Source: Halogeometricum limi (GTDB lineage Archaea > Halobacteriota > Halobacteria > Halobacteriales > Haloferacaceae). Taken from it: DNA of 64,000 nt. Positions 50,874 to 59,673 of the stretch are shown piece after piece (the stretch's first letter is position 1; each line of letters begins with the position of its first letter). Where the stretch lies: the NCBI RefSeq assembly GCF_900115785.1, contig NZ_FOYS01000001.1:610769-674768 (forward strand), read 5' to 3'. The translations under genes were made by a program, and so were the position numbers. Under the pieces are notes generated by a model that saw only the letters and a list, made by a program, of their open reading frames with translations, did not search any database and was not told the origin of the DNA.

Positions 50874-52373
50874 TCAACGCACGCCGTTCTTCACCGTCTG
50901 AACGAGTCGGTCGAGTCCGACGTCGAACTGCCGGTCCGCCAGCAACACGACGACCGGATAGACGACGGCGCCGGTGAGAATCGAGAGGACGAGCGTGACG
51001 AGGGCGCCGTACTCGGCGGTGGCGTTCTGGACGGCGACGACGGCGGCGAGCATGAGTGCGCTCGCCGCGGCGGGGTAGAACACCCGCGAGAGCAGGTCGA
51101 ACGCGCCGCCCTCGAGGATTCGGACGACGAAGAGACCGGCCACCGGCGTCGCGATGGCGGCACCGACGACGGTCGCGCCCACGGTCCCCGCGAGTCCGTA
51201 CGCGGCGCTCAGGGGGTAGAGCGCGAGGAACATGACGCCGACGTTCAGCGTCCGCGTCACCGTCTCGTAGTTCGGTTTGCCGACCGCGCGGAACAGCGGA
51301 ATCGCGGTCGAGCGAACCGACCGGAGGAGCCCGTACACCGCGAGCAGTTGCAGGGGAACCACCATCGGCAACCAGTCGGTGCCGAGGACGACCCGCGTGA
51401 ACGGTTCGGCGACCACCGCGATACCCGCCGCCATCGGGAAGCTGACGAGCGTCGTCACCTGCAGGGTGTTGGCGTAGCCCGTCTTGAGACTCTCCAGTTC
51501 GTCTTGTAACTTCGCGTACGCGGGGAAGACGGTCTGGGAGATTGTGTGGGTCACCTCGGTCGCCGGCGCGTTCGAGAGTCTGAACGCGAGCGTGTAGTAG
51601 CCGAGCGCGGTGCTGCCGAGGAACCAGCCGACGAAGGCGTCGTCACCTTCGTTCGACAGGTACGACAGCGCGCCGGAGACGAATATCCACCGCCCGTAGT
51701 CGAGCATCTCGCTCGCGCGGCCGACGTCGAGCGCCACCCTCGGGCGGTAGTCGTGAAGCAGGTACGAGACCACGACCCGCGCCGCCTTGTTCGCCAGCAA
51801 GCCGCCGACGAGCGCCCAGATGGTTGGGTCGTACAAGGCGATGCCGAGCGAGACGGCCGTCTCGAACAGGCGCGCGCCCATCTGTAGCCCGAACTGCTTG
51901 TGGAACGCCATGTCCTTCGAGAAGTAGACGATACCGGGGTTCTGAATGCCGCCGAGGAGGGGGACGATACCGAGCACCCGAATGACGGGCACGACGTTCG
52001 GCGCGTCGAACACGGACCCGATGAAGGGGGCGCTGAAGTAGACGACTGCGGCGAGTGTGAGTCCGCGAATCAGCCGAAGCGTCCACGCCGTGTCGAGATA
52101 CGCGTTCACGTCGTCCTCGCGGTTGCTCACGAGGGCCTCGTCGAGACCCATCTGGGTCAGTCGCTGGAAGGCGTGAATGGCCAGCGTCGCGATACCGAAG
52201 ACGCCGAACGCCGTCGGCCCGAGGAGACGAGCCAACACGAGGATGGTCGCCAGTTGGAGGACGCGGCCGAGGACGTTCATCGACCCCACCCACGCGCCGC
52301 CTTTGATGGCCCGCTGGGCGACGGTTCCACCCGGTGAGAGTCGCTTCACCGCGCGCCGAAGCCTATCGATCAT
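50874..52373 (-). CDS. Polysaccharide/oligosaccharide flippase (Wzx-like, MATE superfamily)
   Basis: The 499-residue protein has about 12-14 membrane helices and the N-terminal pattern of the family (GGAWVGSMNVLGRVLQLATILVLARLLGPTAFGVFGIA). It should flip lipid-linked oligosaccharides across the membrane for glycan or S-layer glycosylation. No glycosyltransferases are adjacent. It is the sort of gene usually found in a glycosylation cluster, so this copy is isolated. Confidence 0.9.
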   Translation of the reverse strand: MIDRLRRAVKRLSPGGTVAQRAIKGGAWVGSMNVLGRVLQLATILVLARLLGPTAFGVFGIATLAIHAFQRLTQMGLDEALVSNREDDVNAYLDTAWTLRLIRGLTLAAVVYFSAPFIGSVFDAPNVVPVIRVLGIVPLLGGIQNPGIVYFSKDMAFHKQFGLQMGARLFETAVSLGIALYDPTIWALVGGLLANKAARVVVSYLLHDYRPRVALDVGRASEMLDYGRWIFVSGALSYLSNEGDDAFVGWFLGSTALGYYTLAFRLSNAPATEVTHTISQTVFPAYAKLQDELESLKTGYANTLQVTTLVSFPMAAGIAVVAEPFTRVVLGTDWLPMVVPLQLLAVYGLLRSVRSTAIPLFRAVGKPNYETVTRTLNVGVMFLALYPLSAAYGLAGTVGATVVGAAIATPVAGLFVVRILEGGAFDLLSRVFYPAAASALMLAAVVAVQNATAEYGALVTLVLSILTGAVVYPVVVLLADRQFDVGLDRLVQTVKNGVR

Positions 52374-52903
52374 CGCTCAGTCACGCTCCGTCCCCGGACG
52401 GTCGTCCGAGGTGACTCGCGCGCCGACAGTTCCGCTCCGCGCGGACCGCAGTGGAGATACTCCCATGTATACGACCATCTCACGAACTACAGGCCGTTAG
52501 TTACGGGCTCGACACCCGAGACTTATCGTCTCGTTTCGAGCGCTCCGTACCGCTCTGTATGTCTCCTTCTGTCATTCGCACCTCTCTTCGGAATCCTTCG
52601 GTAGGGTGTTGCTCCCACCGGTACTCGCGTCTCACGACGCCCTAACCCTGCGGAGAACGACCTTAACGACTCGTTTCGCACCGCTCGCGCCCGCGCTCAC
52701 CGTTCCGAGTCGACGACCCAAGTGGGAACGAGACGAGCGAGTCGAACCTCGCAATCACGACCGTACCGCTGTCGGTCTCTGACTTCGACACCCTCTATTT
52801 AGTATCGCGATATCGAGTTTATCGACGCAGTTCGCTCGCTGGCTCTCGTCGTCACTCACGGGCGTTGCAGGGTCTCTCTGCCGGAGAATCGTCTCGGCGC
52901 GTC
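52374..52903. other. 530-base gene-poor region between flippase and rio2
   Basis: I see no convincing ORF, tRNA or known RNA here. The longest frames lack normal haloarchaeal composition. It holds the flippase promoter area (AT-rich ATGTATACGACC near 52466) and a more AT-rich stretch at 52790-52830 with the palindrome TATCGCGATA (52806-52815). On the minus strand near 52745 there is a GGTTCGACTC motif resembling a tRNA T-arm, but the stem-loop does not fit. It may be a decayed gene or contain an unannotated RNA. Confidence 0.5.
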
Positions 52904-53815
52904 TTACGGAGCGAACGCGCGGACCGTCTCGAACTCGTTCGCCGCCACCGCGTCGCACAACGCCGACTGGTCGACGTCCTCGGGCATCGCCGCGGGATAT
53001 TTTCGTCTGAAGTAGCCGAGGAGGTTCTTCACGTCGCGTTCGAGGAGTTCGCGCGCGTTGTCGTGTTCGGTCGCGACGGCCTGCGGCCAGTCGAAGATGG
53101 TGACGCCCGCCTCGCCGACGGCGACGTTGTACTCGCTCATGTCGGCGTGGACGTACCCGGCGTCGTAGGCGCGCGCGACTTCCGCGACGACCAGGTCGAA
53201 GACGCCGACGACCTGTTCGTCGGCTAGTTTCGCCCGGTCGAGTTCGACCCCCGGGAGTTTGTCCATCACGATGGCGTGGCGGTTCTGGTCGATGGGCCGC
53301 GGAACGGAGACGTCGGGGTAGAGGTCCTCTAACACCTCGTACTCGCGTTCGGCCGCCTTGCGCGCGGTGTAGAGCCACGAGACGTGCTGGTTGTCGGAGG
53401 TGTACTCGCGTTCGCGCATCACCTCGCGGAAGTTGGTGTAGCCCTCGCGGTGGAACTTCAGCGCGAGGGGTTTGTACGACTGCACCTCGAACACGTCGCT
53501 CTCTTTGCCGACACCGAGTGGCGCGCCGACGCCCTGGATGGTGTCTCGCTTCGAAAACGTGCGGAGGGCGAGTGCGTCGTACCCTTCGACGGCGAGTTTG
53601 TACCCCTCGTACTGAATCGTCTTCCGTTCGACGAGGTCACGCCGCATACAGCGGTTCAGTCGGTACTCGACGTTCTCCGCGGTCAATCCGGTGAGTTCGG
53701 GGAGTTTGCCGCGGTTGACCCACTCGCTGAAGCGCATCCCCTGCTCGACGCCAGAGAGGAGGTAGAAGTCCTCAGTTTCGAGTTCCGCCATCACTCCCGC
53801 GACGTTCCGCACCAT
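52904..53815 (-). CDS. rio2: Rio2-type atypical serine/threonine protein kinase
   Basis: The 303-residue kinase starts at the ATG at 53815. The N-terminal winged helix (about 1-90, GVEQGMRFSEWVNRGKLPELTG) marks the Rio2 subfamily. The kinase part has a nucleotide loop LGVGKESDVF, the ATP lysine in LALKFHREG, a catalytic loop HADMSEYNV (D-x-N) and the metal-binding IFDWPQ. Rio2 acts in maturation of the small ribosomal subunit in archaea and eukaryotes. Length is normal. Confidence 0.95.
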   Translation of the reverse strand: MVRNVAGVMAELETEDFYLLSGVEQGMRFSEWVNRGKLPELTGLTAENVEYRLNRCMRRDLVERKTIQYEGYKLAVEGYDALALRTFSKRDTIQGVGAPLGVGKESDVFEVQSYKPLALKFHREGYTNFREVMREREYTSDNQHVSWLYTARKAAEREYEVLEDLYPDVSVPRPIDQNRHAIVMDKLPGVELDRAKLADEQVVGVFDLVVAEVARAYDAGYVHADMSEYNVAVGEAGVTIFDWPQAVATEHDNARELLERDVKNLLGYFRRKYPAAMPEDVDQSALCDAVAANEFETVRAFAP

Positions 53816-53946
53816 ACCCGAACGACGCCCGCGACGCCTAAAAGGGCCGCGAGTCGTCCGTGATAAACCAATGTATGCGATACAGAACTCCCGACGACAC
53901 GGCACGACTCCCAGCACTTTAGGAATGTCACTCGAATAGCACTCGC

Positions 53947-54639
53947 ATGGTCCCCTTCACGCGGAGACGACTCCTCCACGGAACCGTCGCGCTCGTGGCC
54001 GGACTGGCCGGGTGCGGTGGCTCGAACAGTCGTTCGAGTACGGCGACTGTCGCCGCACCCGCGCGACGAGACGACACCGGTTCGGTCCCCGCCCATCAGA
54101 TGGTTCGCAACCCGGAGAACCGCGTCCCGGTATGGCTCGTGAACGAGTCAGACCGCACGGACGACGGGACGACTCGAACGCCACCGCCCCACGGGCGGTC
54201 ACGCGCCTTCGTCGCGACGGCGGAGACGGCTGAGTGGCTTCGGTTCGCCGACGTCGAGGGCGCGGGCGCGGCCCGGCAGTTCGTCGCCGACACCGACTTC
54301 GAGACGGAGACGGTGTTCCTCGAATCGCGGACCGTCCGCGCGTGCCACACGCTCACGCTCTGTCACGTCTCGTGGACGAACTCGTCCGTCGAGACGGACT
54401 ACGGCGGTGGCTATCGCGACGCCGACGTTCCCTGCGAGGTGGACGACGAGGACTCGGTCACGACGCTGATTCGCATCCCCGAAGCGCTCGACCCCGAGAG
54501 CGTCCGGAGTTACGGGTCGGGGTGGAGCAGTAGCGGGTGTCGGCGGCCCCGCCCTCGCGACGACGAAGCGACGGACGTGCCCGACTTCGGTCCGAAGACC
54601 GAGAACGGAACCGTCCGGACGACGACGGAGGGGCGATGA
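53947..54639 (+). CDS. Tat lipoprotein of unknown function
   Basis: The 230-residue protein has signal TRRRLLHGTVALVAGLAGC with the lipobox cysteine at about residue 18-19. The mature part contains conserved-looking pairs of Cys (ACHTLTLCHVSW) and a C-terminal Arg/Thr-rich tail. No family is recognised. Its stop overlaps the next gene by 4 bases (ATGA), so the two lipoproteins are likely co-translated. Confidence 0.75.
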   Translation: MVPFTRRRLLHGTVALVAGLAGCGGSNSRSSTATVAAPARRDDTGSVPAHQMVRNPENRVPVWLVNESDRTDDGTTRTPPPHGRSRAFVATAETAEWLRFADVEGAGAARQFVADTDFETETVFLESRTVRACHTLTLCHVSWTNSSVETDYGGGYRDADVPCEVDDEDSVTTLIRIPEALDPESVRSYGSGWSSSGCRRPRPRDDEATDVPDFGPKTENGTVRTTTEGR

Positions 54640-55958
54640 CTCGCTCGCACGCGAGTCGCCGCGGATTCCTCGCGCTCCTCGGGAGCACCGCGCTCGCCGG
54701 GTGTAGCGGCTTCGACCCGCTCTCCGAGGACGAACAGACGCGCGTCGAGGTGTCCGCCCTCCGTGAAGCGCTCTCCGAGGAGGCACCCGCGGTTCCCGAG
54801 ACGGTTCCCGTCGACATCGAACGGTCGCATCTCGAACGGACGGCCGCCGACCTGCGAGAGACGCTCTCTGCGGTTCCGGCACCGTTCGGCGAGCGCGACG
54901 TTCCGAACGGCGCGATTCGGACCGAACTCCAGCGACGGTACGACCGCGCGGAGACCAGACTCGACGAGTGGACGGAGACGGAGTCCCCGCTGGAGGCGCT
55001 GGACCGTCTCCGCTACGCTCGCCGGTCGGTGTACTCGGTCGTGGGCGCGTGGGAGGCCATCGAGTCGGACCTCACTTTCGCCGACGTCCGCGAGCGAATC
55101 CCCGAGGTTCGCGCGTCGTTCGACTCGTTTCGCGAACGCTGGGGGTACGTCGGCGACGACCGAATTCGCGCGGTGTTGGTCCACGCGACGATAGAGGAAC
55201 TGGTCGCGAGGGCGGGCGGATTTCTCGCCCGCGTTCCCGACGCCGAACGGTTCCACTCGGACGACGTGGTCTCGGTCGGCGAGTTCGCGGGGCGAGTCGA
55301 GTCCGCGCGGGCCGCCGTCGCGGACGCCGCGTACCTCTACCACCGGTTCGTCGCGTCGCTGTCGACCACGCGTTCGCTCGGGTCGGTGTTCCGCGATATC
55401 GGCGAGTCGCTGACCGCGACGCTCGAATCCCGACGCGAGTCGCTGCCCCCGGAGTCTCGCGACGCGTCGTCGTTCGTCGACCGCGACGTCGAAGACACAC
55501 CGGTCGGGGGTGCGCTCTCGGACCTCCGGCGCGCTATCGACTACGCCGACAACGTGGACGACGAACGGGAACGCGGCCAGCGCGCGAGCGTCGTCCTCTC
55601 CGCACACTGGACGCTGGCGCGAATCCGGGCGTTCGAGTTCCTCCGAGAACGCGTCTCGAACGACGAGTACGTCACCGTCGAGACGGTGGACGACGCTCGA
55701 CTGATTCGAGGGCGGACGGTGTCTGCCGTCGAGGACGCACTCGCGAGCGACGAGCACCCGCGACTCACCAGACACCTGCTCCGCGTCGCGGAGGGACTCG
55801 ACTACTTTCCGAGGCGACTCGACGAGTACGACGCCGACGACACGATTTCACTCGAGTGGCTCGCCGACGACTTGGGCGAGTACGTCCACATCGAGGCGAC
55901 GGCGCGGGCGAGCGTCGAGACGAATGCGGACGTCGCCGACGCGATTCGCCGCGCCTGA
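54636..55958 (+). CDS. Large helical Tat lipoprotein of unknown function
   Basis: The 440-residue protein has signal MTRSHASRRGFLALLGSTALAGC (Tat motif and lipobox). The mature part is predominantly alpha-helical and charged (ERTAADLRETLSAVPAPF, RRYDRAETRLDEWTETE) with coiled-coil character. I recognise no enzyme motif. It is coupled by ATGA to the lipoprotein before it. The pair may form an extracytoplasmic complex; this is inference. Confidence 0.78.
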   Translation: MTRSHASRRGFLALLGSTALAGCSGFDPLSEDEQTRVEVSALREALSEEAPAVPETVPVDIERSHLERTAADLRETLSAVPAPFGERDVPNGAIRTELQRRYDRAETRLDEWTETESPLEALDRLRYARRSVYSVVGAWEAIESDLTFADVRERIPEVRASFDSFRERWGYVGDDRIRAVLVHATIEELVARAGGFLARVPDAERFHSDDVVSVGEFAGRVESARAAVADAAYLYHRFVASLSTTRSLGSVFRDIGESLTATLESRRESLPPESRDASSFVDRDVEDTPVGGALSDLRRAIDYADNVDDERERGQRASVVLSAHWTLARIRAFEFLRERVSNDEYVTVETVDDARLIRGRTVSAVEDALASDEHPRLTRHLLRVAEGLDYFPRRLDEYDADDTISLEWLADDLGEYVHIEATARASVETNADVADAIRRA

Positions 55959-56013
55959 GTCCGGCCGGCGTTCGTCACGTTTACCGGGAGACCCCACCGA
56001 CTTCCGACGACAG

Positions 56014-56427
56014 ATGTTGCGACGACGCCTCCTCTCCAGTCTCGCCGGTCTCACGAGCGTTGCCGGTCTCTCGGCGCTCTCCGGTTGCTCGGCCCTCGCG
56101 CCCGGTGCTTCGACCCCCAGACCGACCGCCTCGTTCTCGCTCCGATGGGTTCCCGACGAGTCGGTCTACCGCGTTCGATTCGAGGAGGGCGAGACGCTCA
56201 CGGCGGCGAACACCGGCGAACTCCACGTCGCCTCGCCGGGCACGGACACGCTCTGGGCCGGCGGCGAGGACGCGGTGGCGTCGTTTCCGCTCGAACCGGG
56301 CGCGACGGTCCGCCACGCCGTCTCCGACCGGTCGGTCGTCCGCGTCGTCTGGGTGTCTCCGAGCGGGAACGACTCGGCGACGCTGGCGCAGTGGCGCCCC
56401 GATTCCCAGCGGACTGCGACTCCGTGA
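56014..56427 (+). CDS. Lipoprotein with a type IV pilin-like (DUF1628-type) beta domain
   Basis: The 137-residue protein has signal MLRRRLLSSLAGLTSVAGLSALSGC with lipobox SGC. The mature part matches the beta domain seen at the C-terminus of haloarchaeal type IV pilins: FSLRWVPDESVYRVRFEEGETLTA, then ASPGTDTLWAGG, TVRHAVSDRSVVRVVWVSP and SATLAQW at the end. The usual class III pilin signal and hydrophobic helix are replaced by a lipid anchor, so it is not a normal pilus subunit. Confidence 0.65.
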   Translation: MLRRRLLSSLAGLTSVAGLSALSGCSALAPGASTPRPTASFSLRWVPDESVYRVRFEEGETLTAANTGELHVASPGTDTLWAGGEDAVASFPLEPGATVRHAVSDRSVVRVVWVSPSGNDSATLAQWRPDSQRTATP

Positions 56428-56487
56428 CGCGACGACCCGTCGGCGTGGTCACCAACTTTCTTGTCTCTCCCCTGCGACGTACGCGCG

Positions 56488-57195
56488 ATGCCCTCCAGAC
56501 ACAGACTCGGCTTCGTTCTCGCCGCCCTCGTCCTGTTCGGCACCGTCGGCGTCTCGTTCGCCGCCGTCCCGGTCACCGCACAACAGTCCGACCGGATGGC
56601 CTGCGCCGTCTGTTCGAGCGCGCTCGACACCACCGCCGCCCACGACGGCTACACGCTGACGCGAGGTCACTCGAAAATGGTCGTCGACGTCGCCGAGAAC
56701 GGGTCGACGACGTGGACGGCGCACGTGACCATCGTCGACGGCGTCGAGCGATTAGAGAACGATTCGTACCGGGCGGAACTCGTCGCGTCCACCATCGCGC
56801 GGGGGCAGGCCGTCGCCGACCCGACCGACGTGTCGTCACGCCTCGAAGGGGACACGCTCGTCGTCACGTACCGCGGACAGGACGCGGTGACGGAGACGCA
56901 CGGCGTGCTGTTCTTCACGCCGCTTCACGCCGATGAACCGATTCAACCGTTCGCCGCCGGCGGCGAGGGAACGGTGTACGTCGGCGCCGACGAGTTCGTC
57001 GTCCGCGCGCCACCGGGCTACGCCGTCCGAGGGAACTACGGGAACGCGACGACGACGGACGACACCGTTCGGTGGACCGGCGACGCCGCCGGTGACTCGC
57101 CCGTCAAGCGGTCGACGACGCTCGCGTTCGCCCGCGAAAATGACTCTCTCTGGTGGCCCAGAGTGACGGTCGCTCGCGCACTGCTGGACGCCTGA
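56488..57195 (+). CDS. Secreted protein with CxxC motif
   Basis: The 235-residue protein has a Sec signal peptide (HRLGFVLAALVLFGTVGVSFAAVPVTA). Close after the cleavage site is CAVC, then a beta-rich body (MVVDVAENGSTTWTAHVTIVDGVERLEND, GVLFFTPLHADEPIQPFAAGGEGTVYV). The CAVC pair could bind metal or form a disulfide. There is no transmembrane C-terminus. Family not recognised; haloarchaeal proteins of this kind are of unknown role. Confidence 0.72.
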   Translation: MPSRHRLGFVLAALVLFGTVGVSFAAVPVTAQQSDRMACAVCSSALDTTAAHDGYTLTRGHSKMVVDVAENGSTTWTAHVTIVDGVERLENDSYRAELVASTIARGQAVADPTDVSSRLEGDTLVVTYRGQDAVTETHGVLFFTPLHADEPIQPFAAGGEGTVYVGADEFVVRAPPGYAVRGNYGNATTTDDTVRWTGDAAGDSPVKRSTTLAFARENDSLWWPRVTVARALLDA

Positions 57196-57220
57196 GTCGC
57201 TTCCTCGGCGTCCCTCGACT

Positions 57221-57709
57221 TTACTCGACGTCGATGACGACGGGGCCGTCGTCGTCGCTCTCGTCGACTCCGCTCTCGTCGAATCCGCCGCCGAAGTCGC
57301 CCTCGTCGAACTCCACGTCGTCGGTCAACTCCGAGAGGGCCATCTCGATGTTCCACTTGTTCGACTTCCACACCGCGTCGAACAGCGTCCCGACGTACGG
57401 AATCGCGCCCCCGGCGGTGTCGATAGCGACGTTCGCCAGCATCGCGAGGAGCGTCTTGTAAGAGACGCCGAGACGCGCCGATTCGAGGACGATGTACAGC
57501 GAGAACGCGGCACCGACCACGTCGCCGACGACCGGAATCGAGCCGAGGAGCGGGTCGATACCGACGCGTTTGTTCGTCCCCGGAATGCCGACCAGGTCGT
57601 CGAAGACGTACGCGACGGTTCGCATCCGCTCGACGGCCGCTTCGTCTACTCCCTCGGGAATCTCTCCGCCGTAGCCGTCGAGTTCGTCAACGATGTCGTG
57701 TCGGTCCAT
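57221..57709 (-). CDS. DUF4112 membrane protein
   Basis: The 162-residue protein has DUF4112 signatures IGIDPLLGSIPVVGDVVGAAFSLY (here VGIDPLLG) and AIPYVGTLFDAVWKSNKWN. Two hydrophobic segments (about 55-75 and 80-105) place it in the membrane. The C-terminus is acidic. The family is widespread with no known function. Convergent with the secreted protein gene. Confidence 0.9.
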   Translation of the reverse strand: MDRHDIVDELDGYGGEIPEGVDEAAVERMRTVAYVFDDLVGIPGTNKRVGIDPLLGSIPVVGDVVGAAFSLYIVLESARLGVSYKTLLAMLANVAIDTAGGAIPYVGTLFDAVWKSNKWNIEMALSELTDDVEFDEGDFGGGFDESGVDESDDDGPVVIDVE

Positions 57710-57879
57710 ACCCCTGGATACTCACTCAGTGCTCAAAAGCCCGATGGCGGACGTTCTCGGCGCTGTGTCTCTCTTTTCGGTCGGACAGTACGAACATCCG
57801 ACTGGCGGCGTCACGGCGGTCGCGGTGCGCCCGCGTGAGGACGAACGCCGGTTCGAGCGCGACGCGTCGGTGAGCTACG

Positions 57880-57887
57880 TTTATACG
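57880..57887 (+). promoter_or_regulatory. TATA element (leaderless) of the gene at 57911
   Basis: TTTATACG is centred about 27 bases before the ATG at 57911. Confidence 0.6.
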
Positions 57888-57910
57888 GTCACTCGAAAAT
57901 CAGAGAGACG

Positions 57911-58270
57911 ATGGTTGACCGAATCATGGTCGGCGACGACCAGTTGCGCGCCAAGGTCAAAGGCGAACGCGCCGGCGCGGACGTCGCGGGGATGCAGTAC
58001 ATCGGCTACGAAGTCGGCCTGACGAAACACAGCGTCCACGTCCTCGGAAAGCAGTGCAACGCGGACATCGCCGACGAGGACTTCCGCTACATGGTCGTCC
58101 CGATAGACAGCATCCGCGCGGTCAAACTCTCGGACGTGAAAGACCGCGGCCGGACGATAGAGGTTCACCTCGGCGAAGACGACGACATCGTCCTCCACAG
58201 CGAGGGCCAACGGACGCTCGGCGAGAACCTCAAGCGCCTCTTCTTGCTCCTCTCGCGTCTGCTCTCGTGA
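57911..58270 (+). CDS. Small conserved haloarchaeal protein
   Basis: The 119-residue soluble protein begins MVDRIMVGDDQLRAKVKGER and has a beta-rich core (GMQYIGYEVGLTKHSVHVLG, YMVVPIDSIRAVKLSDVKD, RTIEVHLGEDDDIVLHSE), ending in a hydrophobic helix NLKRLFLLLSRLLS. The fold may be PH-like or Sm-like; I do not recognise the family. Leaderless promoter. Confidence 0.75.
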   Translation: MVDRIMVGDDQLRAKVKGERAGADVAGMQYIGYEVGLTKHSVHVLGKQCNADIADEDFRYMVVPIDSIRAVKLSDVKDRGRTIEVHLGEDDDIVLHSEGQRTLGENLKRLFLLLSRLLS

Positions 58271-58323
58271 GTTAACCCGACTCAACCGCGCCGTTCAGGT
58301 ACGTGGCGCTCCTCGTCGCACGC

Positions 58324-59046
58324 GTGACACGAACTGCCGTCGTCGTCGGCGCGTCCTCCGGTATCGGCCGCGCCCTCGCGCACGAACTCGCCGCGGACGG
58401 TTACGAAGTCGGCCTCGCGGCCCGCCGTCTCTCGAGACTCGAATCGCTCGGCGCGGACCTCCCGACGACGTCGTACGTCGCGCGGATGGACCTCTCCGAC
58501 CCCGACGACGCCAGAGAGCGGATGGACCGCCTCGCCGACGCGATGGGCGGCGTCGACCTGGTCGTCGTCTCGGCCGGCGTCGGGTTCGAGAACCGCGCGC
58601 TGGAGTGGGAGGCCGAACGCGACACCGTCGACGTGAACGTCCGCGGGTTCGTCGCCCTCGCCACGTGGTCGATGGCGCACTTCGAGGCGCGCGGACACGG
58701 CCACCTCGTCGGCATCTCGTCGGTCGCCGAGTTCTTCGGGAACCCCGTCGCTCCCGCGTACAACGCCTCGAAGGCGTTCGTCTCGCGGTATCTCGACGGC
58801 CTCCGCTCTCGCGCGTCGGCCGGCGACGCCGAGGTGACCGTCACGGACGTGATTCCGGGGTTCGTCGACACCGAGATGGCGATGGGGAAGACGTTCTGGA
58901 TGGCGTCGCCGGAGGCGGCGGCCGCGCAGATTCGCGACGCCATTCGCGCCGAACGGAGTCGCGTCTACGTCACGCGTCGGTGGCGACTCGTCGCCCTCCT
59001 CCTTCGCCTCCTGCCCGAGTCGGTGACGCGCCGCGCGTTCGACTGA
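58324..59046 (+). CDS. Short-chain dehydrogenase/reductase (SDR)
   Basis: The 240-residue classical SDR has cofactor motif GASSGIGRAL, VVSAGVGFENRAL, catalytic SISSV-like GISSVAEFFG and the Y-x3-K in YNASKAFVSRY. It ends in a basic, hydrophobic tail (RRWRLVALLLRLLPESV) that could touch the membrane, as in SDR family 12/acyl-reductase-like members. The GTG at 58324 fits the family better than the GTG at 58303 (7 extra residues). NAD(P)H-dependent oxidoreduction, substrate unknown. Confidence 0.88.
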   Translation: MTRTAVVVGASSGIGRALAHELAADGYEVGLAARRLSRLESLGADLPTTSYVARMDLSDPDDARERMDRLADAMGGVDLVVVSAGVGFENRALEWEAERDTVDVNVRGFVALATWSMAHFEARGHGHLVGISSVAEFFGNPVAPAYNASKAFVSRYLDGLRSRASAGDAEVTVTDVIPGFVDTEMAMGKTFWMASPEAAAAQIRDAIRAERSRVYVTRRWRLVALLLRLLPESVTRRAFD

Positions 59047-59111
59047 CCGCGTTTCGACGGCGTCACGCGACGAAACGGGTCTATCGAAGCTCTCGCCACC
59101 TGTCGGGTGTG

Positions 59112-59593
59112 CGTGCTGAATACGGAGGGTGAGCCGCTCGAAAGCCGCCCGCGCTATCCACCCTCTCGGGCGTCAATTCACATCCTCTCGGAGTCAAGAG
59201 CTGACTTTCTTGCTTATCTCCGTCTTCAGACGAGTCGTACTCCTCTCCGGGCTATCCAAACAAGAGCGACGGCAAACAGATAGGTGAAGATGAAGAATCC
59301 TACCGTGCCGAGTGACTGGTTCACCGGAGCGATGGCCCCGAAGAGCGTTGAGTAGAGAATCAACATCGGGAGGGCGAACAAGAACAGTCCCCCGAGGAAA
59401 ATCCGAACAATCCCAGTCGGCTCACCGAGCAGAAACTGGGAGAGAAACCCGAGATAACCGAGTGCAGGTAGGGCAAACAGGACAAGGACCGCACGATTCC
59501 ACAGGTGGCTTCGGAGGGCACTGTCCATACAAATGCATACGTAGTGACACGATATAACTGATACTGACCGACTCGCGCCCTGTATTCAGCACG
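59112..59593. mobile_element. Possible small mobile unit: inverted repeats flanking a low-GC membrane gene
   Basis: CGTGCTGAATAC (59112-59123) and its exact complement GTATTCAGCACG (59582-59593) flank a 482-base segment that is visibly less GC-rich than its surroundings. It contains one small membrane gene and no transposase. I see no clear target-site duplication next to the repeats. It could be a MITE-like or cargo element, or simply foreign DNA. Confidence 0.4.
59226..59528 (-). CDS. Small three-helix membrane protein, probably acquired
   Basis: The 100-residue protein has three hydrophobic segments (about 11-30, 38-60, 68-95) and starts MDSALRSHLWNRAVLVLFAL. Codon use is much less GC-biased than in neighbours (many A/T third positions), which indicates recent transfer. 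It lies between inverted repeats (59112-59123, 59582-59593). No family recognised. Confidence 0.7.
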   Translation of the reverse strand: MDSALRSHLWNRAVLVLFALPALGYLGFLSQFLLGEPTGIVRIFLGGLFLFALPMLILYSTLFGAIAPVNQSLGTVGFFIFTYLFAVALVWIARRGVRLV

Positions 59594-59673
59594 GTCGCTG
59601 AGACCGCTCATCAACTGAGGGTTTCGACGAGGCCGACGAAACCGCTTTCCGAGACTCCCCCGTAGCCCGCGGC

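Noticed and set aside
52720-52780. Possible tRNA on the minus strand (GGTTCGACTC motif)
   Set aside because: The stem-loop GCGAG-GTTCGA-CTCGC has a 6-base loop instead of 7, and no acceptor stem, D-arm or anticodon arm can be drawn around it.
59580-59660. An rRNA or tRNA fragment next to the right inverted repeat
   Set aside because: No conserved rRNA segment or cloverleaf is visible; the only structure is the 12-base terminal repeat.
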